This document shows positions 25,060 to 34,406 of a stretch of 40,333 nt of DNA, piece after piece; position 1 is the stretch's first letter, and each line of letters starts with the position of its first letter. Source of the DNA: an uncultured Bacilli bacterium (GTDB taxonomy: Bacteria; Bacillota_I; Bacilli_A; RF39; UBA660); contig CANQCI010000015.1 of NCBI GenBank assembly GCA_947589675.1, forward strand, positions 1 to 40,333. Reading direction: 5' to 3'. The position numbers and the translations under genes are program-made. Below the pieces are notes generated by a model. It worked only from the letters and a program-made list of their open reading frames with translations. It had not been told where the DNA came from and searched no databases.

Positions 25060-25815
25060 TTAGTGAACAATAATATTTTTGGAACTTTCTAGTTGCAAAA
25101 CAATCTTGGCATCAGGATTATGATGAAGAATTTCTTTTTTGCCATCGGTATCAGCATCAATATAAACATCATTAACATTATTAATTTCAATACTACCTAA
25201 TAAGGTTTTAATAACCGAATTATTTTTTATATTTACATTTTTAAGAGCAATATCTCCCTGAATATTATTTACTGATATTTTATCAGTTACCTCAAAAATA
25301 TTAATATCACTATCGACGGCTCTAATATCCGCATTTTCAATACTGCCCAAATCAACATTTCCCTCATCGGCTAAAATAGTTAAATTACTAACCTTTAAAC
25401 TCGAAGCAATAATATCTCCAAAACTAGAATAAATTTTTAAATTTTCTAAATAATCATCAGGAACAAATATTTCGACATAATCATTATAATCACAAAAACC
25501 ATAACAAAAATCGAGATCATTATACGTTACATTAAGAGCATTATCCTCTAATTTAATTTTGCCTTTTTCCCGAGGACTATAAATATTGACCGTGATTAAA
25601 TCATCACTTGCTCGACTAAACTTAATATCAGCACCATAAATATCTAAATTTAAATCTTTAACTTCATCTTGTGAAAAACTTTGACTATTAATTAACTTTT
25701 CTTGAAAATAATAATGGTCTGATGTTACTAAAGCTAAAACTAAACTTCCACTTAAAACTATAATACTTAGAAATATAATGATAGCTAAATATATTTTAAT
25801 TCTCTTCTTCTTCAT
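25060..25815 (-). CDS. DUF4097-type beta-repeat membrane-anchored protein, 251 aa
   Basis: One N-terminal membrane segment (IYLAIIIFLSIIVLSGSLVLALV) and an outside domain of repeated short strands (LKIYSSFGDIIASSL, LTILADEGNVDLGSI, ISVNNIQGDIALKNV), the single-stranded beta-helix pattern of DUF4097/LiaG-like proteins often tied to envelope stress. Its start overlaps the end of the upstream XRE regulator gene by 20 bases, so the two are translationally coupled, as is usual for HTH-DUF4097 pairs. Family call is good; function is not established. Confidence 0.85.
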   Translation of the reverse strand: MKKKRIKIYLAIIIFLSIIVLSGSLVLALVTSDHYYFQEKLINSQSFSQDEVKDLNLDIYGADIKFSRASDDLITVNIYSPREKGKIKLEDNALNVTYNDLDFCYGFCDYNDYVEIFVPDDYLENLKIYSSFGDIIASSLKVSNLTILADEGNVDLGSIENADIRAVDSDINIFEVTDKISVNNIQGDIALKNVNIKNNSVIKTLLGSIEINNVNDVYIDADTDGKKEILHHNPDAKIVLQLESSKNIIVH

Positions 25816-26359
25816 TTCTTATATCCTTTACTATGTCACCAAAGGCTAAAACGGCTATATAGATTAACCAAACTAACCAAGTAGTCCTAACACTTTTACT
25901 AATTATACTTAAAATACCAAAAATAAAGGTGGCAATAACTCCTGAGATAATAATAAATTTTAAACTTAAATTACTACTTTTCTTATTGATATTAAGAACA
26001 AAATAAGTAATAAAAGCAAAAGCTAATAAAAATAAAGTCAGAGCAATTATAATCATAAAACCTGAACTAATTATATTTATTTTTTCACAATAAATACCAA
26101 AGATTACATCAATAATAATTAAGAAAATACCCCCGACTAAATAAAGTGGTTTACCCGTTTTAACTTTCTTATTATCACTATTTTCTAAGGGCATATCTAA
26201 AACTTTACTAATATTTATTAAAACATCAGAACTAGGTTTAATGACCCCCATTTCCCATTTAGCTATTGTTTTATCACTAACATGAATTAACTCAGCTAAT
26301 TTCTTTTGGGTTAAATTATTTTTAAGGCGATATTCTCTAATTAACTTTCCATAATTCAT
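25796..26359 (-). CDS. XRE-family regulator with four membrane segments, 187 aa
   Basis: The Cro/C1 helix-turn-helix occupies residues 5-60 (NNLTQKKLAELIHVSDKTIAKWEMG). The remainder holds about four hydrophobic segments (PLYLVGGIFLIIIDVIFGIY, SGFMIIIALTLFLLAFAFI, IIISGVIATFIFGILSII, WLVWLIYIAVLAF), so it is a membrane-embedded repressor or activator with almost no outside domain. It overlaps the DUF4097 gene and lies two bases after the 333-aa gene, making a three-gene operon. Its HTH closely resembles that of the 375-aa regulator. Confidence 0.9.
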   Translation of the reverse strand: MNYGKLIREYRLKNNLTQKKLAELIHVSDKTIAKWEMGVIKPSSDVLINISKVLDMPLENSDNKKVKTGKPLYLVGGIFLIIIDVIFGIYCEKINIISSGFMIIIALTLFLLAFAFITYFVLNINKKSSNLSLKFIIISGVIATFIFGILSIISKSVRTTWLVWLIYIAVLAFGDIVKDIRNEEEEN

Positions 26360-26361
26360 TT

Positions 26362-27363
26362 TTATTCACTCCTATTATACATTCTTTTAACTCTTGCTAT
26401 ATTTTCCTCAGTATACCCTGCTAATGCTTTAGGACATTTAATTACTAATGATTCAAAAATTTGTTGAATTAAAAAGGTATTCTTTTGATTATCTGCTAAA
26501 GATAACCCCGTATAAACTTTCCCATCTTGACTAACAATATATAAAGTTTTGGACATAATGCCCTTTATTTTAAATTCTTTTATATAAAGCCAAACTATAT
26601 CTTTATAAGGAATTATTTCTAAACCATAGGAATTATTAATAAAATAATTAGGAGTTAAATAAGTTTCTTCTTTATTATATATTATTGTATCTTTACTATT
26701 TAATTCATAATCTATATCTTTTAATTTTTCTTTATATAAAGCAAAATTTCCTTCATGTTGTTTTTTATAAACAAAATAACCATATAAAAATATAACACCT
26801 ATAACAACTAAAATTAACGAAATAATAATATTAATTAATAACCCCGAATTAAAAGGATTAGATATTGTATCTAAATAATAATCTCCAAATAAATTACTAA
26901 ATTCTTCTTTCGTTATCTTTTTATCAGGATACATTTCGTTATAACTTTCTAAAGCTAAGTCTTTTAAATCCTCGGGGATTAACTCACTCATCCCATAAAT
27001 AGGAATCGGAGCCGGAGCATTAGTGATATCTTCATCATGGGAAAATTCATAAATCATATTTAAGTTTTTTCGCCCATTGTCATTCATCTTGGCAATATAA
27101 ACATAATCACTATCAAAAATCATATACATCTTGGCATCAGTTTTATCTTCCTCCGCAAAATAATCCGTCATAAGGGAAACATCCACAAAGGCATAGGTTC
27201 CCTCTTTATTTACTTCGTTAAACTTAAGGGGCAAATGACTCTTTTCTTTATAGACATAATAACCACTTGAAAGAATTATAATGGCACTGACTAATAAAAA
27301 AAGGCTTAAAACAAGAAGGCTAGTACCCTTTTTGACTAACTTCATAATTTTAATTTTTTGCAT
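26362..27363 (-). CDS. Membrane protein of unknown function, 333 aa
   Basis: Two membrane segments: residues about 14-36 and 175-198 (LLINIIISLILVVIGVIFLYGYF). Between them is an outside domain with many acidic residues; after them a cytoplasmic domain with beta strands (YGLEIIPYKDIVWLYIKE, KTLYIVSQDGKVYTG) resembling PH-like membrane-protein tails. No enzyme motif. It is co-transcribed with the XRE and DUF4097 genes. Family not recognised with confidence. Confidence 0.75.
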   Translation of the reverse strand: MQKIKIMKLVKKGTSLLVLSLFLLVSAIIILSSGYYVYKEKSHLPLKFNEVNKEGTYAFVDVSLMTDYFAEEDKTDAKMYMIFDSDYVYIAKMNDNGRKNLNMIYEFSHDEDITNAPAPIPIYGMSELIPEDLKDLALESYNEMYPDKKITKEEFSNLFGDYYLDTISNPFNSGLLINIIISLILVVIGVIFLYGYFVYKKQHEGNFALYKEKLKDIDYELNSKDTIIYNKEETYLTPNYFINNSYGLEIIPYKDIVWLYIKEFKIKGIMSKTLYIVSQDGKVYTGLSLADNQKNTFLIQQIFESLVIKCPKALAGYTEENIARVKRMYNRSE

Positions 27364-27420
27364 ATTTATCCACCTATCCCAATTATATATTGAAATTTAA
27401 ATTATTTAAAGTAATAATTT

Positions 27421-28188
27421 TTATGATATTTTTTCAATACTTTCTAAATAATAATTATCATTTATAATTTGATAATTATATTGATATGTATCATATTTGT
27501 CCCATTCAATTTTGTCAAGGTCTATTTTTGCTAACCGTTCCCCAATTTCTTTTTCATCAACATCTTTATAATAATCAAAGTATGTTTCTTCTTGTTCTTC
27601 TTTTTTAACTCGATAAGCCATTTTTAATGTAATTCTAAGGTTGGTACTATTGGCATCAGCACTAATTAATTTATAAAGGATAGCTTCTCTATCATCATCT
27701 TCTTGGCAATTTCTTTTTAAAGTTATATCTTCCCCATTATACCGAATATTATAAATTGCCCCGAGAGCATCACTCCCAATAAGATTATTTATATCTTCTT
27801 CTTTTAAACTAAAATCTAAGAAACTTTTAGCTAAGATATTATTTAATTCTTCTAAATTATAGGTAGTTTCCTCTTCCTCAGTACATAAAGAAACTGGTTC
27901 TTTTTCTAAAGCAATATATACTTTTTCTAAAGTACTTAAATCTCCTTTAAAATCCTTTAAATATATCTTATCTTTTAATGAGGGAATATCCCCAAAATCA
28001 TCTACATATCCTTTTAAAGTCAAATTTATTCTGGTATCATTTATTTTAATTTCTTTAAAAGGTTCTTCGACATGGCGATTACTTCTTATTTGTCTAATCA
28101 TTAAAATCGCTAAAATTATAAATAAAATCCATAATATAAATAAACAAACATTTTGCGTTTTACTAAGAAGAGGTCTTTTCTTTTCCAT
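27421..28188 (-). CDS. Membrane-anchored protein of unknown function, 255 aa
   Basis: One hydrophobic segment at residues 13-33 (VCLFILWILFIILAILMI), preceded by a positively charged start, so the remaining ~220 residues should face outside. That part is acidic, with two cysteines (about residues 101 and 160) that could form a disulfide. No family recognised. It has its own promoter (28205-28233) after the terminator of the preceding gene and lies 57 bases upstream of the 333-aa gene, which may be co-transcribed. Confidence 0.7.
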   Translation of the reverse strand: MEKKRPLLSKTQNVCLFILWILFIILAILMIRQIRSNRHVEEPFKEIKINDTRINLTLKGYVDDFGDIPSLKDKIYLKDFKGDLSTLEKVYIALEKEPVSLCTEEEETTYNLEELNNILAKSFLDFSLKEEDINNLIGSDALGAIYNIRYNGEDITLKRNCQEDDDREAILYKLISADANSTNLRITLKMAYRVKKEEQEETYFDYYKDVDEKEIGERLAKIDLDKIEWDKYDTYQYNYQIINDNYYLESIEKIS

Positions 28189-28204
28189 TTACTTCACCAT
28201 TAAC

Positions 28205-28233
28205 AGAATATCATAAGTCGAATATTTATTCAA
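28205..28233 (-). promoter_or_regulatory. Promoter of the 255-aa gene
   Basis: On the minus strand TTGAAT (28233-28228), 17-base spacer, TATTCT (28210-28205). Confidence 0.45.
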
Positions 28234-28239
28234 TAATAT

Positions 28240-28260
28240 AAAAAAATGATATTTCTATCA
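28240..28260 (-). terminator. Short terminator after the BIG2 surface-protein gene
   Basis: TGATA/TATCA stem (28260-28256 with 28251-28247) and seven-base T-rich tail; it overlaps the TGA stop codon. Confidence 0.5.
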
Positions 28261-29007
28261 CTTTTCTAACTCTTTTATAACGACAGTTGCCGGCACAATT
28301 TGGGTATTATTTAAGGTAATTTCCGCACTAGTAGTTTTTAGTTTTTCCACCCAACTAACCGGAATAGTCCCTTGGTTATAATGGACTACTTCTCCACCTA
28401 AAGTAAAGGTTTGATATTTAGTATATTTTTTACTATTTTTAGTTACTTTAAATTTATATTGGATTATATCCGTGCCATTATAAACAATAGGTTCAAGTAC
28501 AATTTTATAGGAAGCAACTACTTTAATTTGATAAGATGCTAAAATTTCTTTTTTATCTTTCACGGTAATGGTAACATTTCCTTCTTTTAATCCCGTTACT
28601 TCTCCTAAATTAGTTACTTTTGCTAAATTTTTATCACTACTTTGCCAAGTTAGTTTAGCATCATCTTTTGGAGGTGTTTCTAAAGTAAGAGATTCCCCCA
28701 CCATTACTTCCTTTATCTTTGCCTCTTCAATTTTTTCCCATTTAGCTTTTAACGTTATATTATCTTCCACAGGCTTTTTAAAATCATATTCTTGATTATT
28801 ATAATACCAAGCTATAAATTTATAGCCATCTTTAATTGGGTCTTCTGGCTTAGTTAAAAGCTCGCTTTTTCTTATCTTACTAGAATTAACCTGACTTCCT
28901 CCTAAACTATCAAAAGTAATAGTATATTCTTGATGATAATTGTGATAGATTATTACACTACCAATTAGGAATATTCCCAAAAAGATTTTCCAACCAATTT
29001 TTTTCAT
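28258..29007 (-). CDS. Membrane-anchored InlB-repeat/BIG2 surface protein, 249 aa
   Basis: N-terminal membrane anchor (IFLGIFLIGSVIIY), then one Listeria-Bacteroides (InlB B-type) repeat, residues about 28-90, with the hallmark FDSLGGSQV, DGYKFIAWYYN and ITLKAKW. A bacterial Ig-like group 2 domain follows to about residue 165 (LTWQSSDKNLAKVTNLGEVTGLKEGNVTITV, split here by family hallmarks). The last third is a beta-rich domain without a name. It lies 19 bases after the calcium-pump gene and is probably co-transcribed with it. Likely a cell-surface display protein. Confidence 0.88.
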   Translation of the reverse strand: MKKIGWKIFLGIFLIGSVIIYHNYHQEYTITFDSLGGSQVNSSKIRKSELLTKPEDPIKDGYKFIAWYYNNQEYDFKKPVEDNITLKAKWEKIEEAKIKEVMVGESLTLETPPKDDAKLTWQSSDKNLAKVTNLGEVTGLKEGNVTITVKDKKEILASYQIKVVASYKIVLEPIVYNGTDIIQYKFKVTKNSKKYTKYQTFTLGGEVVHYNQGTIPVSWVEKLKTTSAEITLNNTQIVPATVVIKELEK

Positions 29008-29026
29008 CTTGACCTCCCTGGTTTAT

Positions 29027-31645
29027 TTAATTGCTTTTCTTTAAACGTCTAAATAATTTAGTTATTTCCATGACAATTATAACGGTTAAAGAAAGGATAA
29101 ACAAGACAAATATATCATTTAAAGGAATACTACTAGTTTCTAAAATAGTACTTAAAAAAGGGACTTCCATAACTAAAAATTGTAAAATAATACAAAGAGA
29201 AATAGCAATAGGGACAAATAAATTTTTGTTTCGATAAACTACTATTGATTCTTTTTCACTGCGACAATTTAAAACATGAACATTTTGGACAAAAACCATT
29301 AAACATAGAATATAACCACGAGCGACAACAGGATCCATCTTGACTTTATTAATTAAGATTACCCATAAAACTAAAACAATCGCACTAATGTAAAGACTAG
29401 ATACTAAGATTTCTCTAATCATTTCTTTATTAAATAAGCTTTCTAAAGGATTTCTAGGGGGTTCATCCATAATGCTATCGGTTGCTAGTTCAAAAGACAA
29501 GGCGATATCTTGAAGCCCATCGGTAACAACATTAAGCCATAGTAATTGAATAGCAATAAGGGGCATTGGTAAATTAAATAAGATAGCTAAGATAAAGAAG
29601 AACACTTCGGCAAAGCCACAAGAAACTAACATATAACAAATTTTCCGAATATTATTATAAGCATTTCTGCCTTCTTTTACCCCTTCCACAATCGATAAAA
29701 AGTTATCATTCATTAAAATCATTTTCGCATTTTCTTTGGCAACATCTGTGCCACTTCCCATGGCAACTCCGATATTCGCCGTCTTTAATGCGGGAGCATC
29801 ATTGACACCATCCCCTGTAACGGCAACAAACTCACCTCTTGCCTTTAAAGCTTCGATGATAGCATATTTATCCATGGGACTAACTCGAGCAAATATCTTT
29901 TTTTGAACAATAAATTCTTGGAATTTTTGACTTTTTTTATCTTTAAATTGATCTAAATCTTCTTTGGTCGCTAGTTCATCAGGGCTATTAATTAATTCTA
30001 AATCTTTTCCTATTTTATAAGAGGTAAGTGGATGGTCACCTGTAATCATTAAAACTTTTATCCCTGCCTTTTGGCAAGTTTTAATCGCATCAATGGACTC
30101 TTCACGAATTGGGTCAATGAAACCAACCAAGCCATCAAATTCTAAATCATGTAAATCGGCAACCGTATATTCTTTTTGTTTTTTTAATTTGCCACTGGCA
30201 ACAGCAATTACTCGGTAACCATCACGAGCTAAATCTTCATTCATTTTACTAATTTGTTTTTTTGGTTCTTTTTTATTTAGCATTTTTAAAATAACTTCTA
30301 ATGAACCTTTTACCGTACAATAAACTTGATTTTTCTCTTGATAAAAAACGGCGGAATATTTATTTTCTGATTCATAAGGAATCATATTAATAATTGAAGT
30401 CTGATCATCTTTTTTAATTTTAGCCTTTAATCCTAAATATAAAAAGGCAATATCAATGGAATCTCCATGGTCATTTCCATTTTTTATATCAATAGTTGCT
30501 TCATTATTTAAAACCCCATGAAAAACTAATCGTTCAATTTGGTCATTGTAGCCGACAATTACCCCTTTCGCATTATAACCACTTCCCGTTACTTCATGAT
30601 GAGTTCCATCTTTTAAAACTAAAACTTTCGCTGTTTGTTCATTTTTAGTCAGAGTTCCCGTTTTATCGCTCGCAATAACTGTACAACTTCCCAAGGATTC
30701 CACCGCATTTAAATTTTTAACTAACACTTTCTTTTTAAACATCCGATTAGAACCAATCGTTAAAGCCATAGTTTTAGCAAGCGGTAACCCCTCGGGCATG
30801 GCTGAAACGGCTAAAGCTACCACGACTAAAAATATTTCACTAACCTTGGTTCCTTTACTTACCAAAATAAGAGCTAAAACAAGCGAAATAAGCACAATCG
30901 CCACACTAATTTGTTTGGTAAATTTATTCATTCTAATTTCTAAAGGTGATGGAGCTTCTTCGACGGCATTGACCGCCTCAGCAATTTCCCCAAGCATGGT
31001 ATTAACACCAGTTTTGACAACCACAGCTAAAGCTCGACCACTTAAAACACTACTTCCCGCATAAAGCATATTGGGATAAGATAATTCATTACCTTTAGCA
31101 TTTTTTAAAACAATATTTTCTTTACTAATAGCGACACTCTCGCCAGTTAAAGAAGATTCATCCACGGTTAAATTTTTGGCTTCAATAAGCCGCATATCAG
31201 CAACAATCTTATTTCCACTAGTAAGAACGACTATGTCCCCAGGAACTAAATCACTCGAAGCCACCACCACTTCTTCATTATCTCTTCGCACCGTTACTTC
31301 AACTTTTAACATATTTTGAAGAGCTAAAGCATTTTTCTTCGCCTTTAATTCTTCAATAATCCCAATTATTAAATCAACTGCAATTATAAAAAGAATTGCT
31401 AAAGCATCAACATACTCCCTTGTAAAAAAAGAAATAAGTACTGTTGCTAACAAAATAAGAACTATTGGTTCTTTAATTTCTCTAATTAAAATATCAATTA
31501 CCGTATCTTCTTTAGCTTTGGGCAATTCATTTTTGCCATACTTCGCCCTTAGCTTTTCAACTTCTTCTTTTTTTAACCCCGTTTCTCTTGTCTTTAAGTT
31601 CTTCAAAACTTCTTTAATATTTTGCTTATGAAATGTATTATTCAT
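29027..31645 (-). CDS. Cation-transporting P-type ATPase, P2A calcium-pump type
   Basis: An 872-aa P-type ATPase. The phosphorylated Asp is D327 in SDKTGTLTK; TGES (actuator domain), MITGDHPLT and TGDGVNDAPALK are present. Residues that bind calcium in SERCA site II are conserved: PEGLP in M4 and NVVTDGLQD in M6, so Ca2+ export is the best substrate call. The N-terminal cation ATPase domain and the C-terminal four-helix part are complete. It heads a unit with the BIG2 protein; a CaCA exchanger 2.8 kb away may share the calcium-handling role. Start ATG at 31645 with GGTGAT about ten bases upstream. Confidence 0.95.
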   Translation of the reverse strand: MNNTFHKQNIKEVLKNLKTRETGLKKEEVEKLRAKYGKNELPKAKEDTVIDILIREIKEPIVLILLATVLISFFTREYVDALAILFIIAVDLIIGIIEELKAKKNALALQNMLKVEVTVRRDNEEVVVASSDLVPGDIVVLTSGNKIVADMRLIEAKNLTVDESSLTGESVAISKENIVLKNAKGNELSYPNMLYAGSSVLSGRALAVVVKTGVNTMLGEIAEAVNAVEEAPSPLEIRMNKFTKQISVAIVLISLVLALILVSKGTKVSEIFLVVVALAVSAMPEGLPLAKTMALTIGSNRMFKKKVLVKNLNAVESLGSCTVIASDKTGTLTKNEQTAKVLVLKDGTHHEVTGSGYNAKGVIVGYNDQIERLVFHGVLNNEATIDIKNGNDHGDSIDIAFLYLGLKAKIKKDDQTSIINMIPYESENKYSAVFYQEKNQVYCTVKGSLEVILKMLNKKEPKKQISKMNEDLARDGYRVIAVASGKLKKQKEYTVADLHDLEFDGLVGFIDPIREESIDAIKTCQKAGIKVLMITGDHPLTSYKIGKDLELINSPDELATKEDLDQFKDKKSQKFQEFIVQKKIFARVSPMDKYAIIEALKARGEFVAVTGDGVNDAPALKTANIGVAMGSGTDVAKENAKMILMNDNFLSIVEGVKEGRNAYNNIRKICYMLVSCGFAEVFFFILAILFNLPMPLIAIQLLWLNVVTDGLQDIALSFELATDSIMDEPPRNPLESLFNKEMIREILVSSLYISAIVLVLWVILINKVKMDPVVARGYILCLMVFVQNVHVLNCRSEKESIVVYRNKNLFVPIAISLCIILQFLVMEVPFLSTILETSSIPLNDIFVLFILSLTVIIVMEITKLFRRLKKSN

Positions 31646-31738
31646 CTCCTAGTATCACCTTTTAAAATTTTATCATAATAAATAGGTATAATCAATTTAC
31701 ATTTTAGCAATAATAATTTACGAAAGGACTGATAAAAA

Positions 31739-31951
31739 ATGAAAGATTTACCCCAAATGATATCCACGAAAGATGCGGCTTACTTAAACGATATGTTCAA
31801 CTGGAATATAGTTACTGCTAAAAAATTTGACCATTATCTTGATTTAGTAAGTGATGAGGAACTAGAACAAAAACTAGATGAACTCATTGAAATGCATTTA
31901 GCTTTCGCGGAAGAAATCATTCAAATTATGGAGGGAGGCTTAAGCCAATGA
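31739..31951 (+). CDS. Small spore-coat-associated protein, CotF-like partner, 70 aa
   Basis: Two predicted helices with STKDAAYLNDMFNWNIVTAKK, the opening pattern of small proteins usually encoded next to CotF-family coat proteins in Clostridia and Bacilli. The TGA stop overlaps the ATG of the next gene by four bases (ATGA), so the two are coupled. A TATAAT at 31687-31692 lies upstream but without a -35 box; sporulation-sigma control is likely yet not proven. Divergent from the calcium pump. Confidence 0.65.
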   Translation: MKDLPQMISTKDAAYLNDMFNWNIVTAKKFDHYLDLVSDEELEQKLDELIEMHLAFAEEIIQIMEGGLSQ

Positions 31952-32214
31952 ATGATAAAGAAATAATCATGGATGCCTTAGAATGTGAAAAGAATATGGC
32001 GGTTAATATGACTTATGCTTTAAATGAAGCAAGTGGTGAAAAATTATATAATGAACTTTTTAATATGTTTGAAGAAATAAGTGAAAGTGCTAAAGAATTA
32101 TATAATCTCGCTTATAAGTTAAATTATTATACTTTAGAAGCCGAAAAAACTACCAAGCTCGAAAAGAGCATTAAAAAACTAACGCAAGACTTGGAGGCTT
32201 TTAACGAAGAATAA
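31948..32214 (+). CDS. CotF-family spore coat protein, 88 aa
   Basis: Helical protein beginning NDKEIIMDALECEKNMAVNMTYALNEAS, the pattern of the Coat_F (ferritin-like helical) family, where a short two-helix unit is paired with a second small gene. It overlaps the upstream 70-aa gene by four bases and ends at a bidirectional terminator. Family assignment is by pattern; a direct role in the coat is inferred from other sporulation genes nearby. Confidence 0.65.
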   Translation: MNDKEIIMDALECEKNMAVNMTYALNEASGEKLYNELFNMFEEISESAKELYNLAYKLNYYTLEAEKTTKLEKSIKKLTQDLEAFNEE

Positions 32215-32251
32215 AAAATCACTAAGTAATCGCTTACTTTAGTGATTTTTT
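32212..32251. terminator. Bidirectional terminator between convergent genes
   Basis: AAAAAATCACTAA...TTAGTGATTTTTT with an inner GTAA/TTAC stem and one bulged base, flanked by A and T tracts on either side, serving the coat genes (+) and the 164-aa gene (-). Confidence 0.85.
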
Positions 32252-32728
32252 ATTATCTATAAAATTAATTTGAGCTTCTTTTATCTTCTTTAATCTGGTT
32301 ATTTTTAATTTTTTATTACCAATTACAAATAAATAATTGCTAGTTGACTCCCAAATAGCTAGCCAACCTAAAATTAGGATAATTTCTGAAAATAATACAA
32401 CTTTATTAAAAATAATATAATATAAAACTAATAAAATTATCCCTACTCCAAATAACATAATTTCTTTCCCATACTCTTGATTTAAATAAAATTCTTCATC
32501 TTGAATATACATTTGATAATTAGTTCTAATCATATTTATCATTTTTTCTTCATCAGCTTTAGTTATCTTAAAATCACAATAAATATTAATAACAATATTA
32601 TTTTTTATTGGTTCCCCATAACACTCATGAATGATATAATCACTTAAACTCCGTGATAATTTTTGATCATTATATTCACTATAAAACATTTCTTCTTTAT
32701 CTAAATTAATATTAATAAGGGTCTCCAT
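32234..32728 (-). CDS. Small membrane protein of unknown function, 164 aa
   Basis: A soluble N-terminal half of about 88 residues, then two adjacent membrane segments (EIMLFGVGIILLVLYYIIF and VVLFSEIILILGWLAIW) and a Lys-rich cytoplasmic tail. No motif recognised. Its ATG follows the stop of the 555-aa gene with no gap, so the two are almost certainly translated together and may act together. Confidence 0.7.
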   Translation of the reverse strand: METLININLDKEEMFYSEYNDQKLSRSLSDYIIHECYGEPIKNNIVINIYCDFKITKADEEKMINMIRTNYQMYIQDEEFYLNQEYGKEIMLFGVGIILLVLYYIIFNKVVLFSEIILILGWLAIWESTSNYLFVIGNKKLKITRLKKIKEAQINFIDNKKSLK

Positions 32729-34396
32729 TTATCTACTTAATCCTTTCGTCTCAGTAGATACTTCATAAGTAACAAAATCTCTTGGACTATAATCATAAGC
32801 TACGAATTGTCCTTCTTCATTCTTGCCAATCCATAAATCATCCACAATAACTAACTCATTATTTTGCTGAACAACTGCCCCAGCATCAATTAGTTCTTGC
32901 ACCGGAACAACCGAACCATATACATCATAATCACTAGCCACTGAAAATTTCATTGGTAAATCAACATAGGTACTATTTAAATAATATTTATCTTGGATCA
33001 TCATCGTATTATATGCGGCTAATTGTTGTTTTTTTGGATCAGTAAATAATTGTTTACTTAAATTTTCTAAAAATAAATCTTGATTATACCAATACATAAA
33101 TACGTCATTATTTTCAATTTTATCATTTTTAGCACTTTCATAGAATTTTTTTAAATATCCTAAAATTTTATTTTCATTTTCTTCTAAAAAATCTAAAGTA
33201 TCCTCTGACCAATCATTCACACTCATAAATATGGCATTATAAGCATCAAAACTTGTAATAAAATCAATTGCTTCTTCACTGGTTGCTCCCAGATTTTGCA
33301 ATTTTTCTTCCAAAAGCGAAGAATTACAACTAGCATGAAGCTCCCTGATATCACTTGGTTCTAATATTTCACAAAGTAATTTTAAAAATCTTGTATCCCA
33401 TGAATAAGACATATCATAAATTTGGGTAGGATCATTACGCCCAAAATATTCATTATTAAATAATGTATTTAAAGATTCCCAAAAAGCTCGCCCATATGAA
33501 GAATAATTTTCACAATGGGTAAAAGAATGAAGAACTTCATGAGTAAATATACTTTGATTATCACTAGTTAATTCATTAGCATTATATATTGTACACATAT
33601 TCTTATTAGCTTCATAAATTCCATTATAATCATAATCAGACTTATCTCTAGTATATACTACTTGCAAAGTTCTGATTCTATCCATTATCTCATTATCAAA
33701 ATCAGCTAAATTATCTAAAAAATATAAATCATTAGCTAATAAAACTTGTTTTTCTTTTTCCGTTAAATTAGGATTTTCATTAATAGCTTTTTTTATTTCT
33801 TCTAACTTTATTTCTTCACTGGAGGGAGTATTTTGTTCTTCTATAACGACTTCTTCTTCATAATTACTACTCGCACTAGCACTAGCACTGGTACTAATAG
33901 ATGTCGAAATATCACTTTCATGAGGAAGAGCTTCAATTCCATAATTAACAAGATAAGGACTTACTAAGATGGCTCCCACCATTACTAAAACCATGATAAC
34001 ATTAGAACCTACTTTAACTTTCCGTTTATAATATCTTTTTTTCGGTCTATTTTCTTCATTTGGCATTGTTACAAACTCCGGTTCATCATTATAAATTAAA
34101 TTAAAAAATGCCATAGCTTCCTTATCCGGCCAATAATACTTATTATCTCTTATTTCATAAAAGATATGAAAGTGATTTGACTTAGCAAATTGATGTAAAT
34201 AAACTTTCCCCCGATAATTAACATTTGGTAACGTAACAATATTTTCAAAAGTTGTTATCTTTTTTAAAACTTGATTAATTATTTTTTGGTCTTCTTCATT
34301 ATCAACTTTCTCTTTATTTTTTAAACAAACTAATTCCTTATTTTCATAATTAATTTCAAAATTATTATTATCTATTGTAAATTTAAATATATTCAT
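32729..34396 (-). CDS. Membrane protein with zincin-like HExxH domain, 555 aa
   Basis: Residues 1-~125 form a cytoplasmic part; a single membrane segment (VIMVLVMVGAILVSPYLV) lies near residues 133-150, then a Ser-rich linker (STSISTSASASASS). The outside domain has FTHEVLHSFTH, an HExxH zinc site at H286-E287...H290, with a Glu-containing helix (FWESLN) some 20 residues on as a possible third ligand (gluzincin style). It is therefore a candidate membrane-anchored metallopeptidase; substrate unknown. It sits ten bases after the CaCA exchanger gene and abuts the 164-aa gene. Confidence 0.75.
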   Translation of the reverse strand: MNIFKFTIDNNNFEINYENKELVCLKNKEKVDNEEDQKIINQVLKKITTFENIVTLPNVNYRGKVYLHQFAKSNHFHIFYEIRDNKYYWPDKEAMAFFNLIYNDEPEFVTMPNEENRPKKRYYKRKVKVGSNVIMVLVMVGAILVSPYLVNYGIEALPHESDISTSISTSASASASSNYEEEVVIEEQNTPSSEEIKLEEIKKAINENPNLTEKEKQVLLANDLYFLDNLADFDNEIMDRIRTLQVVYTRDKSDYDYNGIYEANKNMCTIYNANELTSDNQSIFTHEVLHSFTHCENYSSYGRAFWESLNTLFNNEYFGRNDPTQIYDMSYSWDTRFLKLLCEILEPSDIRELHASCNSSLLEEKLQNLGATSEEAIDFITSFDAYNAIFMSVNDWSEDTLDFLEENENKILGYLKKFYESAKNDKIENNDVFMYWYNQDLFLENLSKQLFTDPKKQQLAAYNTMMIQDKYYLNSTYVDLPMKFSVASDYDVYGSVVPVQELIDAGAVVQQNNELVIVDDLWIGKNEEGQFVAYDYSPRDFVTYEVSTETKGLSR

Positions 34397-34406
34397 AAAA
34401 CCTCAC

